A stretch of DNA of 9,599 nucleotides from Oscillospiraceae bacterium (GCA_017483405.1 JAFUWP010000403.1:1-9599), one strand, 5' to 3'. Positions 1-6,229 are shown, counted from the first letter of the stretch. The notes: generated from the letters alone by a model not told the origin. Numbers and translations are program-made.

Positions 1-182
1 AACAGAACCTCGCCGGAATCTTTCTGAATCAGGTCGAGAATGGCTTTTATCAGGGTGCTTTTGCCTGCGCCGTTCTCGCCGATTAACCCCATAATACAGC
101 CCTGCGGAAGTTCCAGACTGATATTTTCGAGCTGGAATCTGTCATAATTTTTAGAAATATTTCTGATTTCAAGTGCGTTCAT
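1..182 (-). CDS. ABC transporter ATP-binding protein (N-terminal part, cut by window edge)
   Basis: Only the first 60 residues are visible; the gene runs off the left edge. They form the start of a nucleotide-binding domain: a short beta-rich lead-in (MNALEIRNISKNY), then a Walker A P-loop GENGAGKST at residues 35-43, which binds ATP phosphates. The ATG is 3 bases beyond the TAA of the upstream GntR gene, and a strong GGAGGA-type ribosome site lies in the last codons of that gene, so the two are almost certainly co-transcribed and translationally coupled. A YtrA-type repressor followed directly by an ABC ATPase is the classic ytr arrangement, in which the ATPase works with a separate permease to export or sense envelope-active compounds. 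The substrate cannot be told from this fragment. Confidence 0.93.
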   Translation of the reverse strand, partial: MNALEIRNISKNYDRFQLENISLELPQGCIMGLIGENGAGKSTLIKAILDLIQKDSGEVL

Positions 183-185
183 GAT

Positions 186-563
186 TTATTCGTCCTCCTC
201 ATAGAACATAGTAAGCAATTCGACCAGTTTGGAAAGCGGAATTCCGCTTGTTCTGGCGATTTCGGCGGCTTTCAGGAGATGTTCTTCTGCCTGTCGCTGA
301 CGTTCCTCCTGATAGAACTGTTTTCCGCCTGCGGAAATGAAACTTCCTCTGCCGACAGTGGTTTCGACAAAGCCGTCACGCTGTAAATCCTCATAAGCCC
401 TCTGAACCGTGATAACACTGATATGCAGTGATTTCGCGAGACTTCTCATAGACGGAATCGGGTCGCCCTGTTTGAGCTGACCGGACATGACCATAGCTTT
501 TATCTGAGAAGTTATCTGTTCATAGATGGGCTGATTGGTATTGGAGCTGATGATAATTTCCAA
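186..563 (-). CDS. GntR-family transcriptional regulator, YtrA subfamily
   Basis: A 125-residue repressor-type protein. Residues 11-77 form a GntR winged helix-turn-helix (PIYEQI, then PSMRSLAKSLHISVITVQRAYEDL and the wing DGFVETTVGRGSFI). The remaining 48 residues are a short helical tail, too small for an FadR or UTRA effector domain, which places it in the YtrA subfamily. Members usually repress their own operon with the ABC transporter genes that follow, and in Bacillus subtilis YtrA responds to cell-wall antibiotics. The start is TTG at 563-561, with AGGTGA four bases upstream; no ATG gives a better family match, and MEIIISSN is a typical YtrA beginning. The promoter and an inverted-repeat operator lie just upstream (599-650), consistent with autoregulation. 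The inducer is unknown. Confidence in the family is high. Confidence 0.95.
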   Translation of the reverse strand: MEIIISSNTNQPIYEQITSQIKAMVMSGQLKQGDPIPSMRSLAKSLHISVITVQRAYEDLQRDGFVETTVGRGSFISAGGKQFYQEERQRQAEEHLLKAAEIARTSGIPLSKLVELLTMFYEEDE

Positions 564-567
564 GTAA

Positions 568-573
568 TCACCT
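568..573 (-). promoter_or_regulatory. Ribosome binding site fixing a TTG start
   Basis: AGGTGA (read on the minus strand) lies four bases before the TTG at 563-561. It supports TTG as the start of the GntR regulator rather than an internal methionine. A TTG start may keep repressor synthesis low. Confidence 0.75.
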
Positions 574-598
574 CGTTTTGAATTTTCAGATTGTCTTT

Positions 599-645
599 AA
601 GTGTACTTATTAACTAAGTACATTATAGCACATCAAAGTACACTT
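599..645 (-). promoter_or_regulatory. Operator cluster for the YtrA-like repressor
   Basis: Three related half-sites lie in 47 bp. AAGTGTACTT (599-608) and its exact reverse complement AAGTACACTT (636-645) bracket the region. Inside, TGTACTTA (602-609) and TAAGTACA (615-622) form a perfect 8-bp inverted repeat with a 5-bp spacer. The pair AGTGTA (600-605) and TACATT (619-624) has a 13-bp spacer. From memory, the B. subtilis YtrA operator is AGTGTA-N13-TACACT, which would be one mismatch away. The sites cover the -10 box, the spacer and the predicted start of transcription, so binding would block RNA polymerase. Confidence 0.8.
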
Positions 646-650
646 GTCAA
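622..650 (-). promoter_or_regulatory. Sigma-A promoter of the ytrA-ABC operon
   Basis: On the minus strand, TTGACA (650-645) and TATAAT (627-622) are separated by exactly 17 bp, a perfect consensus. Transcription should begin near 615, leaving a leader of about 52 nt. The -35 and -10 boxes both touch half-sites of the operator cluster. A strong promoter under tight repression is the usual design for an inducible stress-response transporter. Confidence 0.88.
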
Positions 651-653
651 TAG

Positions 654-677
654 TTTTTTGAAAAATTTTTCAAAAAA
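654..677. repeat. 24-bp perfect A/T palindrome between terminator and promoter
   Basis: A run of six T and one G, then five A, five T, then C and six A reads identically on both strands. It lies between the hairpin of the 695-1273 gene terminator and the -35 box of the ytrA promoter. The right-hand A run doubles as the U-tract of that terminator. The A-tracts could act as an UP element or bent DNA for the promoter; this is inference. Confidence 0.6.
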
Positions 678-707
678 ATCAGGAAAGCTGAAATTCAGCC
701 TTCCTGA
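672..707 (-). terminator. Rho-independent terminator ending the LRR-patatin-cysE-unknown gene set
   Basis: On the minus strand, TCAGGAAGGCTGA (707-695) pairs with TCAGCTTTCCTGA (691-679) through 13 pairs including one G-U wobble, with a 3-base loop, followed by seven T (678-672). The upstream arm contains the last codons and the TGA stop of the gene at 695-1273. Confidence 0.9.
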
Positions 708-1273
708 TGATTTTCTCTGTAAGCTTCCATAAATTTCCGATACATCCAGATTCCTACAGGAACGGCAAGTATCCAGAATATCACCGCCGGAAACAAGCCG
801 TTTGTCGCTTCGTCGCAGACGTAGAATGAACCTGTTCCGCCGTTTTCCGTATAGAGCAGATTTCCTTTTTGCTTGAAATAATGCCGGTTTCCGGCATTCA
901 GTTCAGTCATATAAGAGATTTGTTCCTGTTTCCATTGTTCGCCGGCCTGCTGGTCAGCGAACTTATACGTCTGATAAGTTTCATAATCTATCAGTTGAAT
1001 CACATACGAGTTTGTAACGATATACAATGTTTCGCCCTCATAATGCACAACGGGAATCCCTCTTGAAATGTCAAGCTGAACACTATAAGCATAAGTTACA
1101 TCATCATAAAGATTCACACAGCGAAAATCATAGCATTGAATGCAGGTTGCCGTCTGATAATTTTCAGAAACATCAAAATTCTGAATTCTTCCGTGCTGTT
1201 CCTCTTTTGTAAAAGTAATGCGGAAAGGAATATTTTCAGGATTTTCTTTTACAAGTTCCGGAAATTTTGTCAT
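695..1273 (-). CDS. Unrecognised protein with one C-terminal membrane segment
   Basis: I do not recognise this 192-residue protein. Residues 1-157 look soluble and rich in beta-prone and aromatic residues (for example HYEGETLYIVTNSYVIQLID at 77-96), with a cysteine group CIQCYDFRC at 44-52 that includes a CxxC. One hydrophobic segment at about 160-177 (LFPAVIFWILAVPVGIWM) is followed by basic residues (YRKF) and a polar tail. There is no N-terminal signal peptide. The basic flank suggests the C terminus is cytoplasmic, but topology is uncertain. It starts 12 bases after the serine acetyltransferase stop, with AAGAGG as ribosome site partly inside that stop region, so it is co-transcribed with that gene and is last before the terminator. 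A role linked to the acetyltransferase is possible, but nothing in the sequence proves it. Confidence 0.85.
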   Translation of the reverse strand: MTKFPELVKENPENIPFRITFTKEEQHGRIQNFDVSENYQTATCIQCYDFRCVNLYDDVTYAYSVQLDISRGIPVVHYEGETLYIVTNSYVIQLIDYETYQTYKFADQQAGEQWKQEQISYMTELNAGNRHYFKQKGNLLYTENGGTGSFYVCDEATNGLFPAVIFWILAVPVGIWMYRKFMEAYRENHQEG

Positions 1274-1285
1274 GATTCTTGCCTC

Positions 1286-2248
1286 TTATATTACATAAAA
1301 CCAAGATTCATCCTGTTCAAATTCGGACTGCTGAACAACAGGATGCGCAGACTCGTCATATTTGTATCGTAATTCCTGATTCTTGATGCTGACTCTTGCA
1401 CCGGCCGGAACGGATTTCGTAATGAACGCATTGCCCCCGATAACGGCATCTTTTCCGACAACCGTTTCTCCGCCGAGAATGGATGCGCCGGAATAGATTG
1501 TCACATTATCCTCGATAGTAGGATGACGTTTTTTACTCTTTAAGCTCTGTCCGCCTCTTGTCGAAAGCGCGCCGAGCGTGACACCCTGATAAATCTTGAC
1601 TCTGCTCCCGATAACGGTCGTTTCCCCGATAACAATGCCTGTTCCGTGGTCGATGAAGAAATATTTCCCGATAGTCGCCCCTGGATGAATATCAATACCG
1701 GTTCTGCTGTGTGCGTGTTCCGTCATGATTCTGGGAATCATCGGAACACCGAGTACATGGAGTTCATGCGCGATGCGGTTTACGAAAATCGCATATAACC
1801 CAGGGTAAGAATAAATAATTTCGGTTTTGCTATAAGCGGCAGGGTCGCCCTCGAAAGCGGCTTCGACATCGGTTTCGATATATTCGCGGATTTTCGGGAT
1901 TTTATCCAGAAAAGCAAGTGTCAGTTCCTGTGCTTTTCTGGTGACTTCGATTTCCGGAGAGATTTCATAAAGCGGGTCATAGCGTAGCACGATAGAAACC
2001 TGCTTGACTAGCTTATAAATCACATCTTCCAGAAGCATAGATGTCTGATTCCGGACGGTATAAATCTTAACCGAATGACTGCGGAAATACCCTGGGAAAA
2101 TAATTTTTTTCAGACTGTCAAGAATTTCTTCCAGAACGGCATTATCGGGCAAATCGAAATTCTTGATTTTGTCGATAGTCCGGTTATTCCGGTAATCGTT
2201 CAGGATATTGTCAAGCGTCTGATGAATTTGTTCTTCAAAATTCTGCAT
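1286..2248 (-). CDS. cysE: Serine O-acetyltransferase (CysE/EpsC type)
   Basis: Transfers acetyl from acetyl-CoA to L-serine, giving O-acetylserine, the acceptor for sulfide in cysteine synthesis; cytoplasmic. Residues 1 to about 180 are the helical N-terminal domain with the family hallmarks DPAA (135-138) and SYPGLYAI (147-154). The rest is a left-handed beta helix of hexapeptide repeats: HSRTGIDIHPGATIG (180-194), DHGTGIVIGET (200-210), then KRHPTIEDNVTIYSGASILGG (240-260). H188 and H201 correspond to the two active-site region histidines of E. coli CysE. At 320 residues it is longer than E. coli CysE (273) and matches the longer EpsC-type form. The start has GAGGTGA seven bases upstream. 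It has its own consensus promoter although a patatin gene precedes it closely, and a membrane protein follows 12 bases later. No cysK is in the window. No T-box or other riboswitch leader is present; the predicted leader is only about 15 nt. Confidence 0.95.
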   Translation of the reverse strand: MQNFEEQIHQTLDNILNDYRNNRTIDKIKNFDLPDNAVLEEILDSLKKIIFPGYFRSHSVKIYTVRNQTSMLLEDVIYKLVKQVSIVLRYDPLYEISPEIEVTRKAQELTLAFLDKIPKIREYIETDVEAAFEGDPAAYSKTEIIYSYPGLYAIFVNRIAHELHVLGVPMIPRIMTEHAHSRTGIDIHPGATIGKYFFIDHGTGIVIGETTVIGSRVKIYQGVTLGALSTRGGQSLKSKKRHPTIEDNVTIYSGASILGGETVVGKDAVIGGNAFITKSVPAGARVSIKNQELRYKYDESAHPVVQQSEFEQDESWFYVI

Positions 2249-2268
2249 AGATGAATCACCTCATTGAT

Positions 2269-2297
2269 ATTATAGCAGGTTATGACAGGAATGTCAA
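2269..2297 (-). promoter_or_regulatory. Sigma-A promoter of the serine acetyltransferase gene
   Basis: On the minus strand, TTGACA (2297-2292) and TATAAT (2274-2269) are 17 bp apart, a perfect consensus. The -35 box overlaps the TGA stop (2296-2294) of the upstream patatin gene. Transcription should start near 2262-2264, almost at the ribosome site. A short inverted repeat, TGACA-GGAA-TGTCA (2283-2296), overlaps the -35 box and could be an operator. Confidence 0.85.
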
Positions 2298-3214
2298 TTT
2301 TTTCTGTCGAGATAGGCGCGTAATTTTTCGATGCTGTTTTTGGTATCGTGATAGCCGAGATAATAGAGCGCGCCTAATTTTTCCATATTGCCTTCAAGCC
2401 TGCTGATGTCGATGCTCTGAGACGGCGCAATCACAAAGATACGCTTCTGATATTCGAGCTTTAATAATTCTGCACATTGTTTATTATAATTCTCATTGCT
2501 TGCGAGAAGGGATGCGGCAAATTTCGGATAATCCCGATAAACAAAATTTTCGGGAGAGAATTTCTGTTCCGGCTTGATGGGTTTCCGATAGTTTCGGGGA
2601 CGAGTGCGGACGACTACAATATTCTTGAAATTCTGTTTCAAAGCCCATTCGTAGGGGATTTTGCAGCTGCATCCGCCGTCAAGGTAGGGATGTTTGCCAA
2701 TCATAACCGGTTTCGAGACAAACGGCATGGAGGAAGATGCCGCGATAACTTTAAAGAAATCTTCTCCGGAATTTTTTTCGATATATTCAGGCAGACCGGT
2801 ATCCAGATTCGTGACAACTGCATAAAGCTGACGTTCTGTTGTATGATAGCGTTTCTTATCCAAATCAGGGATGAAGGGAATTCTGCCGAAAAGAAAATCA
2901 AAACCGATGATGCCCTGATTTTTCAGAATGGCTTTTCTGCCGACATAACGGCTGTCATGGCGGTATCGGAGGTTGATACGGGCACTTCTGCCGATTTGTC
3001 CTGTGATGTAATTGACGGCATTCATCGAGCCGGCGGAAACTCCGATAGTACACCGGAAATTCATATCTTCTTCCATGAGGGCATCCAGAACGCCATTTGT
3101 ATAGACTCCGCGGAATGCACCGCCCTCCAGAACGATACAGCCTTCGGTAATAATTTCCGAGGCTCTGCCTTCGGGAAGGCTGTCAATCCCTGAGTATTTC
3201 TGTAATTTTTTCAT
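2294..3214 (-). CDS. Patatin-like phospholipase (YjjU-type)
   Basis: A 306-residue patatin-family serine hydrolase, predicted to cleave acyl esters of phospholipids or related lipids. The oxyanion loop is EGGAFRGVYTNGVLDAL (30-46), the nucleophile elbow is GVSAGS (58-63) with Ser60 as catalytic serine, and the catalytic Asp179 lies in DGG (179-181). The order and spacing (oxyanion glycines, then GxSxG, then DGG in a Ser-Asp dyad) are intact, so the enzyme should be active. There is no signal peptide or membrane segment, so it is probably cytoplasmic. The basic C-terminal half (RTRPRNYRKPIK at 203-214) resembles the YjjU group. AAAGGA lies nine bases before the ATG. It follows the LRR gene after 27 bases with no terminator, so the two are probably co-transcribed; a stand-alone TATAAT (3246-3241) lacks a convincing -35. 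Substrate unknown. Confidence 0.93.
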   Translation of the reverse strand: MKKLQKYSGIDSLPEGRASEIITEGCIVLEGGAFRGVYTNGVLDALMEEDMNFRCTIGVSAGSMNAVNYITGQIGRSARINLRYRHDSRYVGRKAILKNQGIIGFDFLFGRIPFIPDLDKKRYHTTERQLYAVVTNLDTGLPEYIEKNSGEDFFKVIAASSSMPFVSKPVMIGKHPYLDGGCSCKIPYEWALKQNFKNIVVVRTRPRNYRKPIKPEQKFSPENFVYRDYPKFAASLLASNENYNKQCAELLKLEYQKRIFVIAPSQSIDISRLEGNMEKLGALYYLGYHDTKNSIEKLRAYLDRKN

Positions 3215-3241
3215 GAATCATCATCCTTTCAGATATATTTA

Positions 3242-4723
3242 TTATAATTCAAATTTTTTTCTGACAGTATCTGCAATGCTGTCATAGCCGAGTGTTTTAT
3301 GCTGATATTCCGATAATATCACCTGAATTTCATAACATTCCTTCTGATTGGCATACAGAATGAAATCCGTAATGTTTTCCTTTGTGATGAGACTGCTGTT
3401 TTCCAGAAGATGCCGGACAGAAGATTCATCCTTGATGAGAATCAGAGAGGAAAACATCAGTTTCAGATTTTGATGTACAAAATCAGAAAGAATCACATCT
3501 TCCGGCGATTGCAGAAAGCTCCGGAACAAATATTGATATACATAAGCAATCTGCGGATTCTGCAAATCTTTTTCGGATTTCTGCTGATATGCGGAAACCG
3601 CCTGCATGATACAGAAAATCGCATCGGCCGGAAACGCAAAAAGTCCGGAAGAACAGAATTCATCTGTCCGGAAAGATAGTTCCTGAAATGTCAGTTTCCG
3701 GATGGACGGACAGTTTTCAAAAGCGCGGTCACTGACGGAAACTGCTGTTTCCGGAATCGTGATTTCTTCCAGAGCGGTACAGTCAGCAAACGCCATTGCT
3801 GAAATTTTCTGCACACCTCTGGGAATGTGAATTGCTTTCAGGCCGGTGCAGTGATTGAACATATCACAAGGGATTTCGTCAATTCCTTCTGCAATACTGA
3901 CACGCTCCAGACTGAAACAACTGTCAAATACACTTGCTCCGATATGTTTTACAGTAGAGGGAATCACAGCATAGCTCATATTTCTGCATTCATAGAATGC
4001 AAGTTTTTCTATCGTCTCTGCATTTTCCGGAATCTGAATGCCGGTCAGACTGAAACAACTGTGAAATGCGCCTCTTTCGATAATTCTTAAAGTAGAAGGC
4101 AGAACGATATGTTTCAGACCGGAACAGCATCGGAACGAATCACGGCCGATTTTCAGCATGGCTGACGGCATCCGGACAGTTTTCAGATTCTCGCAGTATT
4201 CAAAACATTCTTCAGGAATGTCGCACTGTTCCGGAAGAATGGCTTCTTCCAGAGATTCACATCTTGTAAAACAGCCTTTTCCGAGTTCTGCAACAGATTT
4301 CAGATTGATTTTTTTCAGGCTTTTGCATCTGCTGAATGCATAGGCTTCAATAACCCGTATATTTTTCGGGAAATAAACTTCTGTTAATTTTTCGCATCCG
4401 GCAAAAGCCGATTCTCCAATAGAGACAAGACTTTCCGGAAATCTGACTGATTTCAGATTGTAACAGTTCCCGAATGCGGATTTCCCGATAGTTCTGAGTC
4501 CTTCCGGAAAGGTTACTTTTTCCACATTCCGGAGATTATAGAATGCTGAACCGGAAATGCTCCGGATGCCCTGCGGAAGAATAAGTTCTCTTTCACTGGC
4601 TGAGATATGACATTCGACAAGCACTTCATTCCTGATGATGAATTTTTCAGGCGAGGGGGATGGCTTTGCAGAAGAAAGTTTCTCATGCAATGTCTGAATC
4701 AGGGAATATAATTTTTCTTTCAT
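3242..4723 (-). CDS. BspA-like leucine-rich repeat protein (LRR_5), without signal peptide
   Basis: A 493-residue protein. Residues 46-344 hold 13 tandem repeats of 22-23 residues with the pattern IP-x-x-hydrophobic-x-x-I-x-x-x-AF-x-x-C-x-x-L-x-x-hydrophobic, the LRR_5 (Treponema pallidum/BspA) repeat; two copies (about 140-161 and 162-183) are one residue short. Such repeats form a curved solenoid for protein binding. The N terminus (MKEKLYSLIQTLHEKL) is amphipathic and charged, not a signal peptide, and there is no sorting signal or dockerin, so unlike the surface BspA proteins it is probably cytoplasmic. Residues 345-493 are a separate, mostly helical domain whose end (ITDFILYANQKECYEIQVILSEYQ) faintly recalls an ankyrin-type helix pair. 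It is first in the gene set with the patatin and the acetyltransferase. A consensus promoter lies upstream, but the ribosome site is weak (only GAG in ATGAGCTG). Partner unknown. Confidence 0.92.
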   Translation of the reverse strand: MKEKLYSLIQTLHEKLSSAKPSPSPEKFIIRNEVLVECHISASERELILPQGIRSISGSAFYNLRNVEKVTFPEGLRTIGKSAFGNCYNLKSVRFPESLVSIGESAFAGCEKLTEVYFPKNIRVIEAYAFSRCKSLKKINLKSVAELGKGCFTRCESLEEAILPEQCDIPEECFEYCENLKTVRMPSAMLKIGRDSFRCCSGLKHIVLPSTLRIIERGAFHSCFSLTGIQIPENAETIEKLAFYECRNMSYAVIPSTVKHIGASVFDSCFSLERVSIAEGIDEIPCDMFNHCTGLKAIHIPRGVQKISAMAFADCTALEEITIPETAVSVSDRAFENCPSIRKLTFQELSFRTDEFCSSGLFAFPADAIFCIMQAVSAYQQKSEKDLQNPQIAYVYQYLFRSFLQSPEDVILSDFVHQNLKLMFSSLILIKDESSVRHLLENSSLITKENITDFILYANQKECYEIQVILSEYQHKTLGYDSIADTVRKKFEL

Positions 4724-4759
4724 ACAATCAGCTCATTTTCTGAAAAGTTTTACCATATT

Positions 4760-4788
4760 ATTATATACTATTTTGAGATGCTTGTCAA
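4760..4788 (-). promoter_or_regulatory. Sigma-A promoter of the LRR protein gene
   Basis: On the minus strand, TTGACA (4788-4783) and TATAAT (4765-4760) are 17 bp apart, a perfect consensus. Predicted start is near 4753, giving a leader of about 30 nt. The terminator of the upstream sugar transferase ends only 7 bases before the -35 box, so the two transcription units abut. Confidence 0.88.
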
Positions 4789-4795
4789 ATCATCG

Positions 4796-4824
4796 AAAAC
4801 CTCTGCCGTTATGGCAGAGGTTTT
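4796..4824 (-). terminator. Rho-independent terminator of the sugar transferase gene
   Basis: AAAACCTCTGCC (4796-4807) pairs perfectly with GGCAGAGGTTTT (4813-4824) across a 5-base loop (4808-4812). On the minus strand the stem ends in four T that serve as the U-tract. The TAA stop of the gene (4811-4809) lies inside the loop. A plus-strand T-tract also exists, but no plus-strand gene reads toward it. Confidence 0.85.
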
Positions 4825-6182
4825 TGTTTGTCATCGGGCTGGGCGGTGACGGCATTCGGGTCGATGCCCTCGGTACTTTCCGGCATAAAGAGCGTTTTGA
4901 GCGTGGCAAAACAGATTTTAATATCCTGAATCATGCTGGGATGTGCGATATACATCAAATCCATCTGTAATTTATCGCTGGGAGTGGAATTATATTTTCC
5001 GTATACCTGTGCATAGCCTGTCAGACCGGCTTTAGCCTGTAGCCGGAGACGGAATTCAGGAATTTCTTCTTCATACTGCGCGGCGATTTCGGGACGTTCC
5101 GGCCGAGGGCCTACGACAGACATTTCCCCTTTCAGGATATTGAAAAGCTGAGGGAGTTCATCAATCCGAAAACGGCGCAGAATCCGGCCTGTTTTAGTAA
5201 CACGGTCATCATCATCACCGGAAGAAAGCCGCGCGATGCCGTCACTTTCGGCATCGGGGCGCATCGAGCGGAATTTCAGAATCCGGAATTCTTTTCCGTC
5301 TTTGGTGAGTCTTGTCTGCTGATAGAATACTGTTCCGCCGTCAGACTTGACGGCAATTGCTGTTATCAGCATCACCGGAGATAATAATAATAAAGCTGTG
5401 CCGGAAACCAGAATATCAAACAGACGTTTGGTGATAATAAATTCCGGAACAGGCCGATAGCGTTCCACACGCATCAGCGGCAGATGGAACATGTGCATTG
5501 TTCTCGCACTGCTCATGAGTAAGTCGCCGGTGCTCGGAATCACGTAGGCAAGAATGTTGTGCTCGATGCAGTATTTCAGAATTCTGTTCCGTTCGTGACT
5601 GTGAATATCATAAATAAATACAGTCTGGATGCTGTCATCTATCACGGAAAAGGCATTTTCAAGAAATTCCTGTACGGAACAGGTTTTCACGACATTGAAT
5701 TTGATGTCCATACCGTATTCAGAAATCAAACTTTCCATTTTTTCTTTCTGATTGTAAATAATCACCGTCCGGAGAGGCGGAAACTTCCGAAAATACCAGA
5801 TATGCGATACCAGTGACCACAGTGCCGAACATGCCGACTGTGCCAGAAAACAAAGCACCATCGGGAACAGATGCAGAAAGCGGTGTGCCAGAAGATTCAG
5901 AATCACAATCATGATGCTGTCCGCAAAGAAAACAGCAAGCATCTGACTGTATACCAGTTCCGAAATTCTCTGCAAAGAAATATGAAACGCATCATAAATC
6001 CGGCTGAATGTCAGATACAGAATCATAAACAATATCAGAATCACGGCATATTCGCCATGAGAAAATTCTCCGGTGCTGAATAACTCCCGATAATAAAACG
6101 TAAAACAGAAAAACGGAATTGTCATCATTATCAGATTCAGAAATTTAACAGTTCTGACCTGTAAATCATGTTTGATTCCCAT
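4809..6182 (-). CDS. Polyprenyl-phosphate hexose-1-phosphate transferase (initiating glycosyltransferase)
   Basis: Starts a surface polysaccharide or glycan by moving a sugar-1-phosphate from a nucleotide sugar to undecaprenyl phosphate at the inner face of the membrane. The 457-residue protein has the WbaP/large-PGT layout: four N-terminal membrane segments (about 13-30, 45-62, 78-97, 104-122), a Rossmann-like middle region (137-245), a hydrophobic hairpin (253-278), and the bacterial sugar transferase domain (248-430). Domain motifs include FRILKFRSMRPDAE (299-312), the catalytic Asp-Glu dyad in IDELPQLFNILKG (D341-E342), VVGPRPERPE (356-365) and AGLTGYAQVYGKYNS (385-399). I chose ATG 6182 because AAAGGAG lies seven bases upstream; a TTG 12 codons earlier has no ribosome site. 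It is a single-gene unit with its own promoter and terminator; no other glycan genes are in the window, so the sugar cannot be named. Confidence 0.93.
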   Translation of the reverse strand: MGIKHDLQVRTVKFLNLIMMTIPFFCFTFYYRELFSTGEFSHGEYAVILILFMILYLTFSRIYDAFHISLQRISELVYSQMLAVFFADSIMIVILNLLAHRFLHLFPMVLCFLAQSACSALWSLVSHIWYFRKFPPLRTVIIYNQKEKMESLISEYGMDIKFNVVKTCSVQEFLENAFSVIDDSIQTVFIYDIHSHERNRILKYCIEHNILAYVIPSTGDLLMSSARTMHMFHLPLMRVERYRPVPEFIITKRLFDILVSGTALLLLSPVMLITAIAVKSDGGTVFYQQTRLTKDGKEFRILKFRSMRPDAESDGIARLSSGDDDDRVTKTGRILRRFRIDELPQLFNILKGEMSVVGPRPERPEIAAQYEEEIPEFRLRLQAKAGLTGYAQVYGKYNSTPSDKLQMDLMYIAHPSMIQDIKICFATLKTLFMPESTEGIDPNAVTAQPDDKQKPLP

Positions 6183-6189
6183 ATTTTTT

Positions 6190-6196
6190 CTCCTTT
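6190..6196 (-). promoter_or_regulatory. Ribosome binding site deciding the sugar transferase start
   Basis: AAAGGAG on the minus strand, seven bases before the ATG at 6182-6180. It makes the methionine beginning MGIKHDLQ the start instead of the upstream TTG at 6218. Confidence 0.85.
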
Positions 6197-6229
6197 TATC
6201 CTGAAATTTAAAAATCAATTACAGTATCT

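Noticed and set aside
2249..2293. Possible T-box or cysteine-related riboswitch before the serine acetyltransferase
   Set aside because: The predicted leader is about 15 nt and the gap to the upstream gene is under 50 bases, too small for a T-box or known riboswitch.
2477..3193. 238-codon plus-strand open frame opposite the patatin gene
   Set aside because: It is fully antisense to a gene with intact catalytic motifs, has no plausible ribosome site and gives a protein without recognisable domains; it arises from codon bias of the real gene.
3241..3269. Possible separate promoter for the patatin gene (TATAAT at 3246-3241)
   Set aside because: The sequence 17 bp upstream (TACTGT) is a poor -35 box; it may give minor transcription but is not comparable with the other promoters in the window.
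3242..4723. Very frequent TTCCGG/CCGGAA words that look like dispersed repeats
   Set aside because: They are mostly the codon pair CCG-GAA (Pro-Glu) and similar common codons, repeated by the LRR consensus; they are spread through the window without fixed spacing, so this is not a CRISPR or uptake-signal array.
6183..6218. TTG start for the sugar transferase 12 codons upstream
   Set aside because: No Shine-Dalgarno sequence precedes it, while AAAGGAG is ideally placed for the ATG at 6182.
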